Positions 27,076-35,156 of a stretch of DNA of 64,000 bases are shown here, in pieces. The notes beneath the pieces are model-generated. The model made no database searches, was not told the DNA's origin, and worked only from the letters and a program-made list of their open reading frames with translations. The DNA is from Kribbella sp. VKM Ac-2568 (GTDB lineage: Bacteria > Actinomycetota > Actinomycetes > Propionibacteriales > Kribbellaceae), in contig NZ_SLVF01000019.1 of assembly GCF_004345365.1 (NCBI RefSeq), positions 1 through 64,000 on the forward strand, written 5' to 3'. The translations under genes were made by a program, and so were the position numbers. Numbering within the stretch: position 1 is the first letter of the stretch; the number at the start of each line of letters is the position of its first letter.

Positions 27076-28669
27076 GCGCCGCCTCCAGCATGGGTTCGAT
27101 CAGGCTGCCGGTCCCTCTGGATGCCTCGACCAGCGCGGTCAGCCTACGACGCACCTGGTCCTCGTCGCGCTGAACCTTGCGCGCCGCCAGTACCCGGCAC
27201 TGCTCGATCTCCACCTCGTGGCTGACCCGGAGGATCTCCAGCTCGCCGGCGACGGTGTCGGTCTGGGTGTTCACCCCGACGATCTTCTTCTCACCCTTCT
27301 CCAGTTTCTGCTGGTACTCGAAGGCGGCGTCGGCGATCTCGGCCATGAACCAGCCGTCCTCGATGCCGCGCAGGATGCCACCGGTCATCGTGCCGTCCGG
27401 GCTCATCTCCTTGATCCGGGCAAAGATCTCCTCGGCCTCGGCCTCGATCTTGTCGGTCAGCGCCTCGACGTACCAGGAACCGCCGAGCGGGTCGGCGACG
27501 TTGGTGACCCCGATCTCCTCCATCAGCACCGACTGGGTCCGCAGCGCGATCTCGGCCGACTGGTCGGTCGGCAGCGCGAGCGTCTCGTCGAGCGCGTTGG
27601 TGTGCAGCGAGTTGGTGCCGCCGAGAACCGCGGCGAGCGCCTCGACCGCGGTACGGACCACGTTGAGGGTCGGCTGCTGGGCGGTCAGCGAGACACCCGC
27701 GGTCTGGGTGTGGAAGCGCAGCCACTGCGCCTTGTCGGTCTTGGCGCCGTACACGTCACGCAGCCAGCGCGCCCAGATCCGCCGGCTGGCCCGGAACTTC
27801 GCGATCTCCTCGAAGAAGTCCAGGTGGCTGTCGAAGAAGAACGACAGCCCGGGTGCGAAGGTGTCGATGTCGAGCCCCCGGCTGAGGCCGAGTTCGACGT
27901 ACCCGAAGCCGTCCGCGAGCGTGTAGGCGAGCTCCTGCGCGGCCGTCGACCCGGCCTCGCGGATGTGGTACCCCGAGACGCTGAGCGGCTTGTACGCCGG
28001 GATGTTGGCGGCGCAGTACTCCATCAGGTCGCCGATCAGGCGCAGGTGTGGCTCCGGTGGAAACAGCCACTCCTTCTGCGCGATGTACTCCTTGAAGATG
28101 TCGGTCTGCAGGGTGCCGTTCAGCTTGGTGATGTCGGCGCCCTGGCGCTCGGCGGCGACCAGGTACATCACGAAGGCCGGCACCGCGGGCCCGGAGATCG
28201 TCATCGAGGTGGTGACGTCCTGCAGCGGGATGCCGTTGAACAGCCGGTCCATGTCGGCCGCGCTGTCGATCGCGACGCCGCAGTGGCCGACCTCGCCGAG
28301 CGACTTCGGGTCGTCGGAGTCGCGGCCCATCAACGTCGGCATGTCGAACGCGACGGACAACCCGCCACCGCCGGAGTTGAGGATCATCTTGTACCGCTCG
28401 TTGGTGTCCTCGGCGTTGCCGAAGCCCGCGAACTGGCGGATCGTCCAGGTGCGGCCGCGGTATCCGGTCGCGTAGAGCCCGCGCGTGAACGGGAACTCCC
28501 CCGGCCAGCCGATCCGGTCCATCCGGGGGTCGTCGGACCCCTCCGGTGGGCCGTAGACCGGCTCCACCTCGGTGCCGGACAACGTGGTGAAGTCCGCCTC
28601 ACGCCGCCGCGACGCGTCGTACCGCTGCTGCCACCGGCTCCGGCCGGTCGCGATCTGTTCGGCATCCAT
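26996..28669 (-). CDS. icmA: Isobutyryl-CoA mutase large subunit
   Basis: 557 aa, catalytic TIM-barrel subunit without the B12-binding domain, as in the two-subunit mutases. It would interconvert isobutyryl-CoA and n-butyryl-CoA with adenosylcobalamin supplied by a small subunit. Substrate-pocket residues decide the subtype: methylmalonyl-CoA mutase has Tyr89 and Arg207; here the positions are F80 (TIRQFAGFGNAE) and Q198 (FKEYIAQKEWLF), the IcmA fingerprint, even at IcmA numbering. The length matches IcmA (~566 aa). No icmB is adjacent; it must be elsewhere. The small hairpin-rich gap 28670-28781 precedes it. MeaB lies 5 kb away. Confidence 0.9.
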   Translation of the reverse strand: MDAEQIATGRSRWQQRYDASRRREADFTTLSGTEVEPVYGPPEGSDDPRMDRIGWPGEFPFTRGLYATGYRGRTWTIRQFAGFGNAEDTNERYKMILNSGGGGLSVAFDMPTLMGRDSDDPKSLGEVGHCGVAIDSAADMDRLFNGIPLQDVTTSMTISGPAVPAFVMYLVAAERQGADITKLNGTLQTDIFKEYIAQKEWLFPPEPHLRLIGDLMEYCAANIPAYKPLSVSGYHIREAGSTAAQELAYTLADGFGYVELGLSRGLDIDTFAPGLSFFFDSHLDFFEEIAKFRASRRIWARWLRDVYGAKTDKAQWLRFHTQTAGVSLTAQQPTLNVVRTAVEALAAVLGGTNSLHTNALDETLALPTDQSAEIALRTQSVLMEEIGVTNVADPLGGSWYVEALTDKIEAEAEEIFARIKEMSPDGTMTGGILRGIEDGWFMAEIADAAFEYQQKLEKGEKKIVGVNTQTDTVAGELEILRVSHEVEIEQCRVLAARKVQRDEDQVRRRLTALVEASRGTGSLIEPMLEAARAEATMGEICHVLRDEWGEYREPARF

Positions 28670-28781
28670 CAGTCAGACCTCCTCGGGAACTGGTCCCAAA
28701 ATACTAGGACGTCCAACTATTTCCTACCCCGGGGTGCCACCAGCTTTTTTGCGAGGGCAAAACGAGGCCCCGGCCTGAACG

Positions 28782-30164
28782 TCAGACACCCTCCCGCCGT
28801 ACTGCGTTCAGCAGCGCGAGGGTGGCGGCGTACTGGACGCCGACGAGGTGGTTGATCGGGACCCTGTGCAGCTCTGGTTCGAGGGTCAGGGCCTCGTCCT
28901 GCCACGCACGGTAGAGGGCGTGCAGTCGCTTGGCGAGCGGGTGGAGTTCCGCTGCCGCGCTCCCCCGGGCGATCTCGCCGTCGATCGCGCGCACCAGCAT
29001 CCCGCCGTACCGAAGCCGGAAGGAGCGGTGGATGTCGCGCAGGCCGAACGCCTCCGAGACCGTCGCGAGCCGGGCCGGGTCCTCCTGCTCGGCCCGGCGC
29101 CGATCCCGGTCCGGCCGCTTGCTCAGGTACGGCAGGAAGGCGGCGGTGGCACGGACGAACTGCGAGTCGTCCGACAAGTGCTCCCGGGCTGCCTCGAAGA
29201 TCTCCACCAGGGCGGTGAGGTCCTTCTCCAAGCCATCCGCGGCCTCGGTCAGGACGTCGCGATACGCCACGTCGCTCGGGTTTCGGTCGTCGGCCGCGGG
29301 ATGGGTCCAGTACGGCAGCTCCGCTACCAAGCTGACCGTCCCGTACCGCTCCGCGTACTCCGCGGACGACCCACCCGAGCTCGAGTACGGCGTCATCCCC
29401 AGGCTCTCGGAGTAGTCGTACGTCGCCTTGGCCGAGATCAGCTCGTACACGGCGGGGCCGAGCGCACGGGCGACCGGGGTCTCGGGCTCACCGAGGTCCA
29501 GCGGGAGATCGAAGGCCGCGGCGATCTCGTGCAGCTCCCCGACGAACCCGTCCAGGTCCCGGGTGACGTAGTAGTAGACACCGCCGAGCTCGGTGTTGTG
29601 CAGGGACACCGCGATCCTCGGCTTCAGCTCGTCGATCACCCGCATCAGGGCGAACGCCTCCGGCATCACGCTGTCGAAGTACGCCTGCTTGTACTGGAAC
29701 GGGAACGACCACTCGACCTGCTCGGCCGGGGCCGGGCGGTAGAAGTTGGCAAGGTAGTGCACCCGGTCCCACGGGCCGTCGAACCAGCCCTCGTTGAGGC
29801 GGGTGCCGTCGGGGTCGATGCAGCCGATGATGTTCCACCGGCAGCCGGCCCGCAGTACGGCGTCGGCGCAGAGGTCCTCGGCCAGCTGGATCGCGGTCCA
29901 GAAGCCGATCGGCTCGTTCGGGTGCACCCCGGCGTACACGAGGGCTTCGTCGGGGCCGGTGCCGATCGAGTACATGGTGATCGGTTCGCCGAGTCGCGAC
30001 GTACCGATCCTGCGTGCGGTGACCAGGTCGGGATGCCGGCCCGCGAGGTCGTCGAGGCGGGCGATGATCTCGTCGACGCCAGGAAAGTGGTCGAGGTCGG
30101 GAACGCGGCGGGCCAGCTCCAGGATCCCCTGGAGCGGACTGCAGCTCGTCGGCCGGGCTCGCAA
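28782..30164 (-). CDS. M14-family zinc carboxypeptidase-like protein
   Basis: About 460 aa. Zn ligands HPNEP (HxxE, in VYAGVHPNEPIGFW) and a later His (VSLHNTELGGVYYY), substrate-binding DPDGTRLNEGWF, and catalytic Glu in LVAELPYW are those of M14 metallocarboxypeptidases. No signal peptide, so likely cytoplasmic. A longer open frame reaches 30329 but its first ~55 residues are an Arg/Pro-rich shadow of the marR gene. TTG 30164 lies 8 nt after the MarR stop and would allow coupled translation, though the ribosome binding site is weak. Confidence 0.75.
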   Translation of the reverse strand: MRARPTSCSPLQGILELARRVPDLDHFPGVDEIIARLDDLAGRHPDLVTARRIGTSRLGEPITMYSIGTGPDEALVYAGVHPNEPIGFWTAIQLAEDLCADAVLRAGCRWNIIGCIDPDGTRLNEGWFDGPWDRVHYLANFYRPAPAEQVEWSFPFQYKQAYFDSVMPEAFALMRVIDELKPRIAVSLHNTELGGVYYYVTRDLDGFVGELHEIAAAFDLPLDLGEPETPVARALGPAVYELISAKATYDYSESLGMTPYSSSGGSSAEYAERYGTVSLVAELPYWTHPAADDRNPSDVAYRDVLTEAADGLEKDLTALVEIFEAAREHLSDDSQFVRATAAFLPYLSKRPDRDRRRAEQEDPARLATVSEAFGLRDIHRSFRLRYGGMLVRAIDGEIARGSAAAELHPLAKRLHALYRAWQDEALTLEPELHRVPINHLVGVQYAATLALLNAVRREGV

Positions 30165-30172
30165 CTGAGTCT

Positions 30173-30676
30173 CTAGCTGAAGTCGCCGGCGGTGTGGCGG
30201 AGGGGCTGGAGGACGGACCACAGCATCTTGAGCTGCTCGTCGCTGAGGCCACGGAGGGCGAAGTCGGCCTCGACGAGGTCGGCGGTGGCGCGTTCGACCA
30301 GTTCGCGGCCCTCGGTGGTGATCTCGCACAGCACCGCGCGGCCGTCATCCGGGTGCGGCGTGCGCGTCACCAGCCCGGCGGCCTCCAGCCGGCGGACGAT
30401 CGAGGTGACCGAGGTCGGGTGCACCTGCAGGCGCTCCCCCATCTTGCCCAGCGGCAGCGACCCGCGCCGAGAGAACGTGAGCAGCACCAGAGCCTCGAAC
30501 CGCGCGAACGTCAGCCCGTGTTTCTTGAGGATCTCGTCGAGCTCACCGATGACGATCTGCTGCGCCCGCATCAACGACGTGACGGCGCGCATCTGCTCGA
30601 CGGCACCCCAGCGCCGCCCCCACTGCCGCGACGCCTCGTCGATCGGATCGAACGGCAACGGTTTCTTCCTCGCCAT
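30173..30676 (-). CDS. MarR-family transcriptional regulator
   Basis: 167 aa, winged-helix dimer: GLTFARFEALVLLTFSRRGS, LPLGKMGERLQVHPTSVTSI recognition helix, VTRTPHPDDGRAVLCEITTE wing. It is upstream of, and probably co-transcribed with, the M14 peptidase gene. The ligand is unknown; autoregulation through the short gap to the divergent DUF4231 gene (30677-30740) is likely. Confidence 0.9.
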   Translation of the reverse strand: MARKKPLPFDPIDEASRQWGRRWGAVEQMRAVTSLMRAQQIVIGELDEILKKHGLTFARFEALVLLTFSRRGSLPLGKMGERLQVHPTSVTSIVRRLEAAGLVTRTPHPDDGRAVLCEITTEGRELVERATADLVEADFALRGLSDEQLKMLWSVLQPLRHTAGDFS

Positions 30677-30740
30677 GCCGGAAGGTTAGCCGCCCCTCCG
30701 GCTAATCTTCGCCAACCGGCACTTACAGAGAGGGGCGACC

Positions 30741-31184
30741 ATGGCGAGCGACGAGCAGGATTTCCCCCGCCTGGCGGGAGATTCACCCGCCGAGCAGCTG
30801 ATCAACATCCGCTTCCACTGGTACAGCTCCCAGGCCCGCAAGGCACGGCTCGCCTACTGGGGGATCGGGATCCTTCAGCTCGTCGCCGCTCTGGTGATCG
30901 CCCTGTCGGTGGCGTTCGACGCGCCTAAGTGGTTCGCGCCGGCGCTGGGCGCCCTGATCGCCCTCGCGGAAGGTGTCCGCACCTTGCTGGGACTCCAGGA
31001 CAGCTATCCGACGTACCGGCGTACGGCTGAGGAACTGCGGAACGAAGCGTGGCTCTTCGCCCAGCAGGCAGGCCGGTACGCCGGTGCCGCCGACCGCCCG
31101 CAACTCCTGGCCGAGCGGGTCGTCGCCATCAGCAGCACCGAGACGGAGCAATGGGTCGGGGCCTTCAATCAGCGCGACTCTTGA
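30741..31184 (+). CDS. DUF4231 membrane protein
   Basis: 147 aa with two adjacent transmembrane helices (YWGIGILQLVAALVIALSV and WFAPALGALIALAEGVRTLL) flanked by conserved soluble parts, INIRFHWYSSQARKARLAY before and TYRRTAEELRNEAWLF after. This is the DUF4231 pattern, related to small membrane effectors of the SLATT type found in nucleotide-signalling and stress systems. GAGAGGGG precedes ATG 30741. It is divergent from marR. Confidence 0.85.
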   Translation: MASDEQDFPRLAGDSPAEQLINIRFHWYSSQARKARLAYWGIGILQLVAALVIALSVAFDAPKWFAPALGALIALAEGVRTLLGLQDSYPTYRRTAEELRNEAWLFAQQAGRYAGAADRPQLLAERVVAISSTETEQWVGAFNQRDS

Positions 31185-31227
31185 TGGACTGGCTGAAAGT
31201 GTCGGCGGGTGGTGCCATGCTCACCGC

Positions 31228-31974
31228 ATGAGTCTGCCGCCTGAACGCGCCGCCTTCTATCTCGCCTGCCTGCAGGACGATTCCGCCCGTCTCGCCGAGG
31301 TCGGCCGGCTCGGCCTCGCCGCCGTTGTACCGAGCTGCCCCGGCTGGACCGTCGAGACCGTCGTCCGCCACATCTCGACCGTCTACCTGCACAAGGTCGA
31401 GGTCCTCAAGCTGGGCGCGCTCCCCGACCCCTGGCCGCCGAACCTCGACGACCGCGACGCCCTCGAGCTGTACGACGAGGCGCGCGCGGCGGTGGTCACC
31501 GCCCTGGAACAGGCCGGCACGGATCTCCCGACCTGGACCTTCTCCCCCGACGACAAGACCTCCGCCTTCTGGTACCGCCGGATGGCCCTGGAGACCGCCG
31601 TCCACCGAGTCGACACAGAGCTGGCCTACGACGTACTCACCCCGGTCGACCGCGAGCTCGCCCTGGACGGCATCGACGAACTCCTGGTCCTGATGCTCGG
31701 CGGCCCCTGGTGGGAGGAAGGCGACACCGAACACCCGGTGAACGCCACCGTCCGCGTCACCTCCGAAGGCCGCTCCTGGACCGCCCGCCTCAACGCCACC
31801 ACCGCCACCGTCACTCCCGACACCAAGGGTGAGGCCGACGCGGAGATCTTCGGCGAAGCCAACGACCTCTACCTCTGGCTCTGGGGCCGCCAACCTGCGG
31901 ATTCCATCCAGACCGTCGGTGACGAGGCCGCCGCAGCCGCCTTCCGCAACCGCATCGCCGAGTGCACTACCTGA
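31228..31974 (+). CDS. Maleylpyruvate isomerase family mycothiol-dependent enzyme
   Basis: 248 aa. N-terminal DinB-like four-helix domain (VPSCPGWTVETVVRHISTVY, WYRRMALETAVHRVDTELA with the metal-binding His residues) and a C-terminal MDMPI domain (WTARLNATTATVTPDTKGEADAEIFGEA). Proteins of this family use mycothiol, consistent with an actinobacterium; the reaction here is unknown. ATG 31228 fits the conserved start. Its last 106 bp overlap the convergent Nudix gene. Confidence 0.88.
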   Translation: MSLPPERAAFYLACLQDDSARLAEVGRLGLAAVVPSCPGWTVETVVRHISTVYLHKVEVLKLGALPDPWPPNLDDRDALELYDEARAAVVTALEQAGTDLPTWTFSPDDKTSAFWYRRMALETAVHRVDTELAYDVLTPVDRELALDGIDELLVLMLGGPWWEEGDTEHPVNATVRVTSEGRSWTARLNATTATVTPDTKGEADAEIFGEANDLYLWLWGRQPADSIQTVGDEAAAAAFRNRIAECTT

Positions 31975-32486
31975 GCCTGTTCCTTGGCGAGCAGCTTGGT
32001 GAGTTGAGGGACCAGGTCGGCTGGGTGGAGGCCGAGTGGTTCGAGCATGTCCGGTCCGGCCCAGAGCAGCTCGAAGCTGTTGGTCTCGCTGTGCGCTTCT
32101 GCTTCGGGCCCGGACAGGACAGGCTTTCCGACGACGTCGGTCATCAGGAAGTACTCCGCAGGCCGCCCGTTGTGCAGCCCAGTCCAGAGCAGCCGATCGA
32201 TGCGCGCCTCGAGCGTCGTTTCCTCGGCTAGCTCCCGGAGGGCAGCCTCTTCGGCGGTTTCGCCCGCCTCCACGTGCCCGCCGGGCAGCACGGCGTACTG
32301 ATGACCGCGACAGTTCAGCCCCGGCCAGCGCGCGTCGTCGCACATGACACAGAGGTCGGCACTCTCATGCCGCAGATACCGCTTGATGACCAACACTCTG
32401 CCACCAGCCACAACAACAGCAACCGCCCGAGGAATCCCCACACCCCGCACCCTGCCACCCCCCACCGACACTTTTCCGCCCAGCAT
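31869..32486 (-). CDS. Nudix hydrolase
   Basis: Up to 205 aa. Nudix box GGHVEAGETAEEAALRELAE then ETT (final Gly replaced by Thr). Core sequence spans residues ~17-165; the last ~35 residues are read through the antisense of the MDMPI gene and are probably a non-conserved tail. No clear ribosome binding site before ATG 32486; GTGs at 32450 or 32441 are alternative starts. Substrate unknown. Confidence 0.8.
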   Translation of the reverse strand: MLGGKVSVGGGRVRGVGIPRAVAVVVAGGRVLVIKRYLRHESADLCVMCDDARWPGLNCRGHQYAVLPGGHVEAGETAEEAALRELAEETTLEARIDRLLWTGLHNGRPAEYFLMTDVVGKPVLSGPEAEAHSETNSFELLWAGPDMLEPLGLHPADLVPQLTKLLAKEQAQVVHSAMRLRKAAAAASSPTVWMESAGWRPQSQR

Positions 32487-32728
32487 CCGGCCGGGTCTCG
32501 CGCCGGTGCCGATGCCAACGCCACTGCCTCAGACGGAACCCTCGCTACCTGAAGCAGACCAACTGAACTCGTCGATGGCGTGGCTCGGCCGAGCCCGGGC
32601 GGCCGACGGCGCGGACCAGCCAGCCCGGCGGTGTGTGGCCAGCTCAGCCCACCCGGTGCCGGACCAGGCGCGCCACATGCCCTTCACCGAGCCGCGACGC
32701 AGGAGACCCGAGGCGGCCGGAGTACGGC

Positions 32729-33445
32729 CTAGTCGTGGTCGGGGTCGTCGGTCCAGTTGGCTCGTTCGGAGTTGAAGATCGACTTGCTGGCGCTGCCGGT
32801 GACTCGGGTGGGGGCGTGGTGGGCGGGGGCCGTGGTGGTGGTGACCTCTTGGGCCGAGTCCATGCCGATCGGGCCGGTGCCGTCGTCGTCGGAGTCGTCG
32901 TCGTCTCCTTGGATGACGTCGACGCTGGCGGAGGCTCGCAGGCCGGTGCGCTGGATGACGCGCTGGATCGTCAGGTCACGCTCGTCGGGCCGGCCGACGT
33001 ACCTGATCTCGCGGAAGCCCTGGTCCTGCGCGGCGGACTCGAAGACGAAGTGGCCGTAACCGAGGAACCGGCCGTTGATCGGCTTCTTCAGCGTGATGTC
33101 GAGGATTCGCGCGATCGGGGTGGTCGCGACGGTCTGGGAGAAGACGCCCCGGATCCGCATCACCCGCATGTTGGTGACGACGAACCTGTCCCGGTGCTCG
33201 GTCAGGAACCGCCAGAACGCGTGCCCCAGCAGGACCAGGACGATCACCAGCAGCACGGCCGTCGCGTTCAGCGGAGTCCACAGCGTCGCTACCAGCAGCG
33301 CGGTCGCCAGCACGACCTCCAGCATCGGCATGATGAACACCACCCAGTGGTGTCGCACCTCGTCGATGACGACCTCGCCCTCGTCCGAGATCAGATGGCG
33401 CCTGACCTTCGGATCGAAGATCCTGAAGAGGCCTATCCCGGCCAT
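32729..33445 (-). CDS. Bacterial PH-domain membrane protein
   Basis: 238 aa. Two close membrane helices (HHWVVFIMPMLEVVLATALL and NATAVLLVIVLVLLGHAFW) followed by a bacterial PH_2 domain (DRFVVTNMRVMRIRGVFSQT, PIARILDITLKKPINGRFLG, GHFVFESAAQDQGFREIRYV) and an acidic disordered tail. It is like YdbT/YdbS-type proteins whose role in membranes is poorly known. Single gene on the minus strand. The 240 bp between its end and the Nudix gene holds no gene I can support. Confidence 0.85.
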   Translation of the reverse strand: MAGIGLFRIFDPKVRRHLISDEGEVVIDEVRHHWVVFIMPMLEVVLATALLVATLWTPLNATAVLLVIVLVLLGHAFWRFLTEHRDRFVVTNMRVMRIRGVFSQTVATTPIARILDITLKKPINGRFLGYGHFVFESAAQDQGFREIRYVGRPDERDLTIQRVIQRTGLRASASVDVIQGDDDDSDDDGTGPIGMDSAQEVTTTTAPAHHAPTRVTGSASKSIFNSERANWTDDPDHD

Positions 33446-33511
33446 CCACTCACTCCCCTGTCCACCACGCTGTCGGCCCCGCGGCGTTCACCACAGCCGT
33501 CACATCCATCA

Positions 33512-33556
33512 CAGTCAAGTGTCCCGCACGAAGGCTCGTCACGGGACACTTGACTG
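33512..33556. terminator. Perfect 15-bp stem hairpin
   Basis: CAGTCAAGTGTCCCG at 33512-33526 and its exact complement at 33542-33556; ACGA/TCGT inside the loop adds further pairing. It sits just past the stop of the 52-aa gene on the minus strand. No U-tract. Confidence 0.75.
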
Positions 33557-33561
33557 AAAGT

Positions 33562-33720
33562 TCAGCCGAACAGCGCGGACAGGAAGGTGATCACGCTCGA
33601 GAACGCATTGCCAACGGCCGAGAACGCACCTCCCACGGCATCCGCGGCGCCCACCGGCTGTGTGAACAGATAGAACGCCGCAAAGGCGATGACCAGCCAG
33701 ATCAGCAGCTTCTTCGCCAT
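33562..33720 (-). CDS. 52-aa conserved small membrane protein
   Basis: Short gene with good signals: GAGGAG before ATG 33720, a promoter-like pair upstream and a hairpin right after the stop. It encodes 52 residues, MAKKLLIWLVIAFAAFYLFT then QPVGAADAVGGAFSAVGNAF and SSVITFLSALFG, one N-terminal transmembrane helix and an amphipathic C-terminal helix. Peptides of this pattern recur in actinomycete genomes; function unknown. Confidence 0.8.
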   Translation of the reverse strand: MAKKLLIWLVIAFAAFYLFTQPVGAADAVGGAFSAVGNAFSSVITFLSALFG

Positions 33721-33756
33721 CACCACTCCTCGTTCGCAACCAATTCGGTCGACTGT

Positions 33757-33786
33757 GTTGTATCACGGATAGTCACCAACTGTCAC
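33757..33786 (-). promoter_or_regulatory. Putative promoter of the 52-aa gene
   Basis: On the minus strand GTGACA (33786-33781) and TACAAC (33762-33757) are separated by 18 bp, giving a start site about 30 nt before ATG 33720. The remaining stretch to 34019 shows no gene. Confidence 0.45.
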
Positions 33787-34019
33787 TGACTGAACACAGC
33801 CCACCGCACAATGCTCGCCAGCTACAAGATCCATTCTGTAACGGATCAGGGGGCATGGCATCCATCGGCGCGCCGCCGTGAGACGAATGCCGCTCGATAG
33901 GCCGGAAATCCTGTAACGCTTGCCCGTTTTCGGACTCGCCGATCCCTGCGACAGATCGACAGAGGCCGTCGCAGCGCCCGAATGCGGGCCGACCGGAATG
34001 GCGAAAAGAAGGCCCCCGG

Positions 34020-34976
34020 TTACAGAGCGGCGATCAGTTCGTCGGCCGCGGCGTACGGGTCAGTGTCACCGTCTGCGACCTTCGCGGCCAGTACGTCGAG
34101 CCGGGCGTCACCGTGCAGGTGGGCGAACCGGGCTCGCAGCGCGGTCATCGCGATCGCCTCGACCTCGTCCCGGGCCCGGCTGCGACGGCGCTCGACCAGC
34201 ACGCCGTTGCCGCGCATCCAGGTCAGCCGGTCCTCGATCGCGCCGACCACCTCGTCGATCCCTTCGTTGCGCGAGGCAACGGTTTTCAGGATCGGCGGCA
34301 CCCAGGAGTCCGGGGTCCGCTCGGCCAGCGCCAGCATGGCGCGCAGGTCGCGGGTGACGTTCTGGACGCCGTCGCGATCCGCCTTGTTCACAACGTAGAT
34401 GTCGCCGACCTCCAGGATGCCGGCCTTGGCCGCCTGGATCCCGTCGCCCATGCCGGGCGCGAGCAGGACCAGGGTCGTGTCGGCCATCCCGGCGATCTCG
34501 ACCTCGGACTGGCCGACGCCGACGGTCTCGACCAGTACGACGTCGAAACCGGCCGCGTCGAGCACTCGCAGCGCCTGCGGCGTAGTCCAGGCCAAACCGC
34601 CCAGGTGACCGCGCGATGCCATCGACCGGATGAACACCCCGGCGTCGGTCGCGTGGTCCTGCATCCGGACCCGGTCCCCCAGCAGCGCGCCGCCGGAGAA
34701 CGGCGACGACGGGTCCACAGCCAGTACTCCGACCCGCTTCCCGGTCGCCCGGTACGCCGAGACGAGCGCCGAGGTCGAGGTGGACTTCCCGACCCCGGGT
34801 GACCCGGTGATGCCGACGATGTGCGCCTGGCCCGCATGAGGCGCGAGCGCGGCCATCACCTCACGCAGCAGCGGCGACTCGTCCTCGACCAGTGAGATCA
34901 GCCGGGCAACGGACCGGGAGTCGCCGTTCCGCGCTCGCTCGACCAGCTCGGCGACCGGGGCAGTCCGTCGGGGCAT
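34020..34976 (-). CDS. meaB: Methylmalonyl-CoA mutase-associated GTPase MeaB
   Basis: 318 aa G3E-family GTPase. Walker A GITGSPGVGKSTST at residues ~56-68, VLAVDPSSPFSGGALLGDRV, FDVVLVETVGVGQSEVEIAG, and base-specificity motif VVNKAD. It loads and protects adenosylcobalamin on acyl-CoA mutases. The classic partner is methylmalonyl-CoA mutase; within this window the only mutase subunit is the isobutyryl-CoA mutase large subunit 5.3 kb downstream. Start ATG 34976. Confidence 0.93.
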   Translation of the reverse strand: MPRRTAPVAELVERARNGDSRSVARLISLVEDESPLLREVMAALAPHAGQAHIVGITGSPGVGKSTSTSALVSAYRATGKRVGVLAVDPSSPFSGGALLGDRVRMQDHATDAGVFIRSMASRGHLGGLAWTTPQALRVLDAAGFDVVLVETVGVGQSEVEIAGMADTTLVLLAPGMGDGIQAAKAGILEVGDIYVVNKADRDGVQNVTRDLRAMLALAERTPDSWVPPILKTVASRNEGIDEVVGAIEDRLTWMRGNGVLVERRRSRARDEVEAIAMTALRARFAHLHGDARLDVLAAKVADGDTDPYAAADELIAAL

Positions 34977-35094
34977 CGTCTCACTGTCAGCTCACGAGCA
35001 GCTCTTCAGCCAACTCTAGGGGTCATTCCTAGTACCCAAGCTATTGCCTCCGCCCCGCTTCCCGGCCCGGGACCTGCGGACGACACGCTCCGGG

Positions 35095-35129
35095 CGAGTC
35101 GTCCGGTCAGTTCTCTGCCGGACGACTCG
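35095..35129. terminator. Hairpin downstream of the thiolase gene
   Basis: CGAGTCGTCCGG at 35095-35106 and CCGGACGACTCG at 35118-35129, an 11-nt loop; 27 bp past the thiolase stop on the minus strand. Confidence 0.7.
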
Positions 35130-35156
35130 AACCATCTCCCCGGACGGAGGTTGGGA

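Noticed and set aside
24859-28855. Two long plus-strand open frames (788 and 754 codons) opposite the channel and icmA genes
   Set aside because: Antisense to well-recognised genes, no motifs, Arg/His/Pro/Asp-rich composition.
30741-31184. DUF4231 gene as an effector of a nucleotide-signalling defence system
   Set aside because: No nucleotidyltransferase, cyclase or other sensor gene is adjacent; neighbours are marR and a mycothiol-dependent enzyme.
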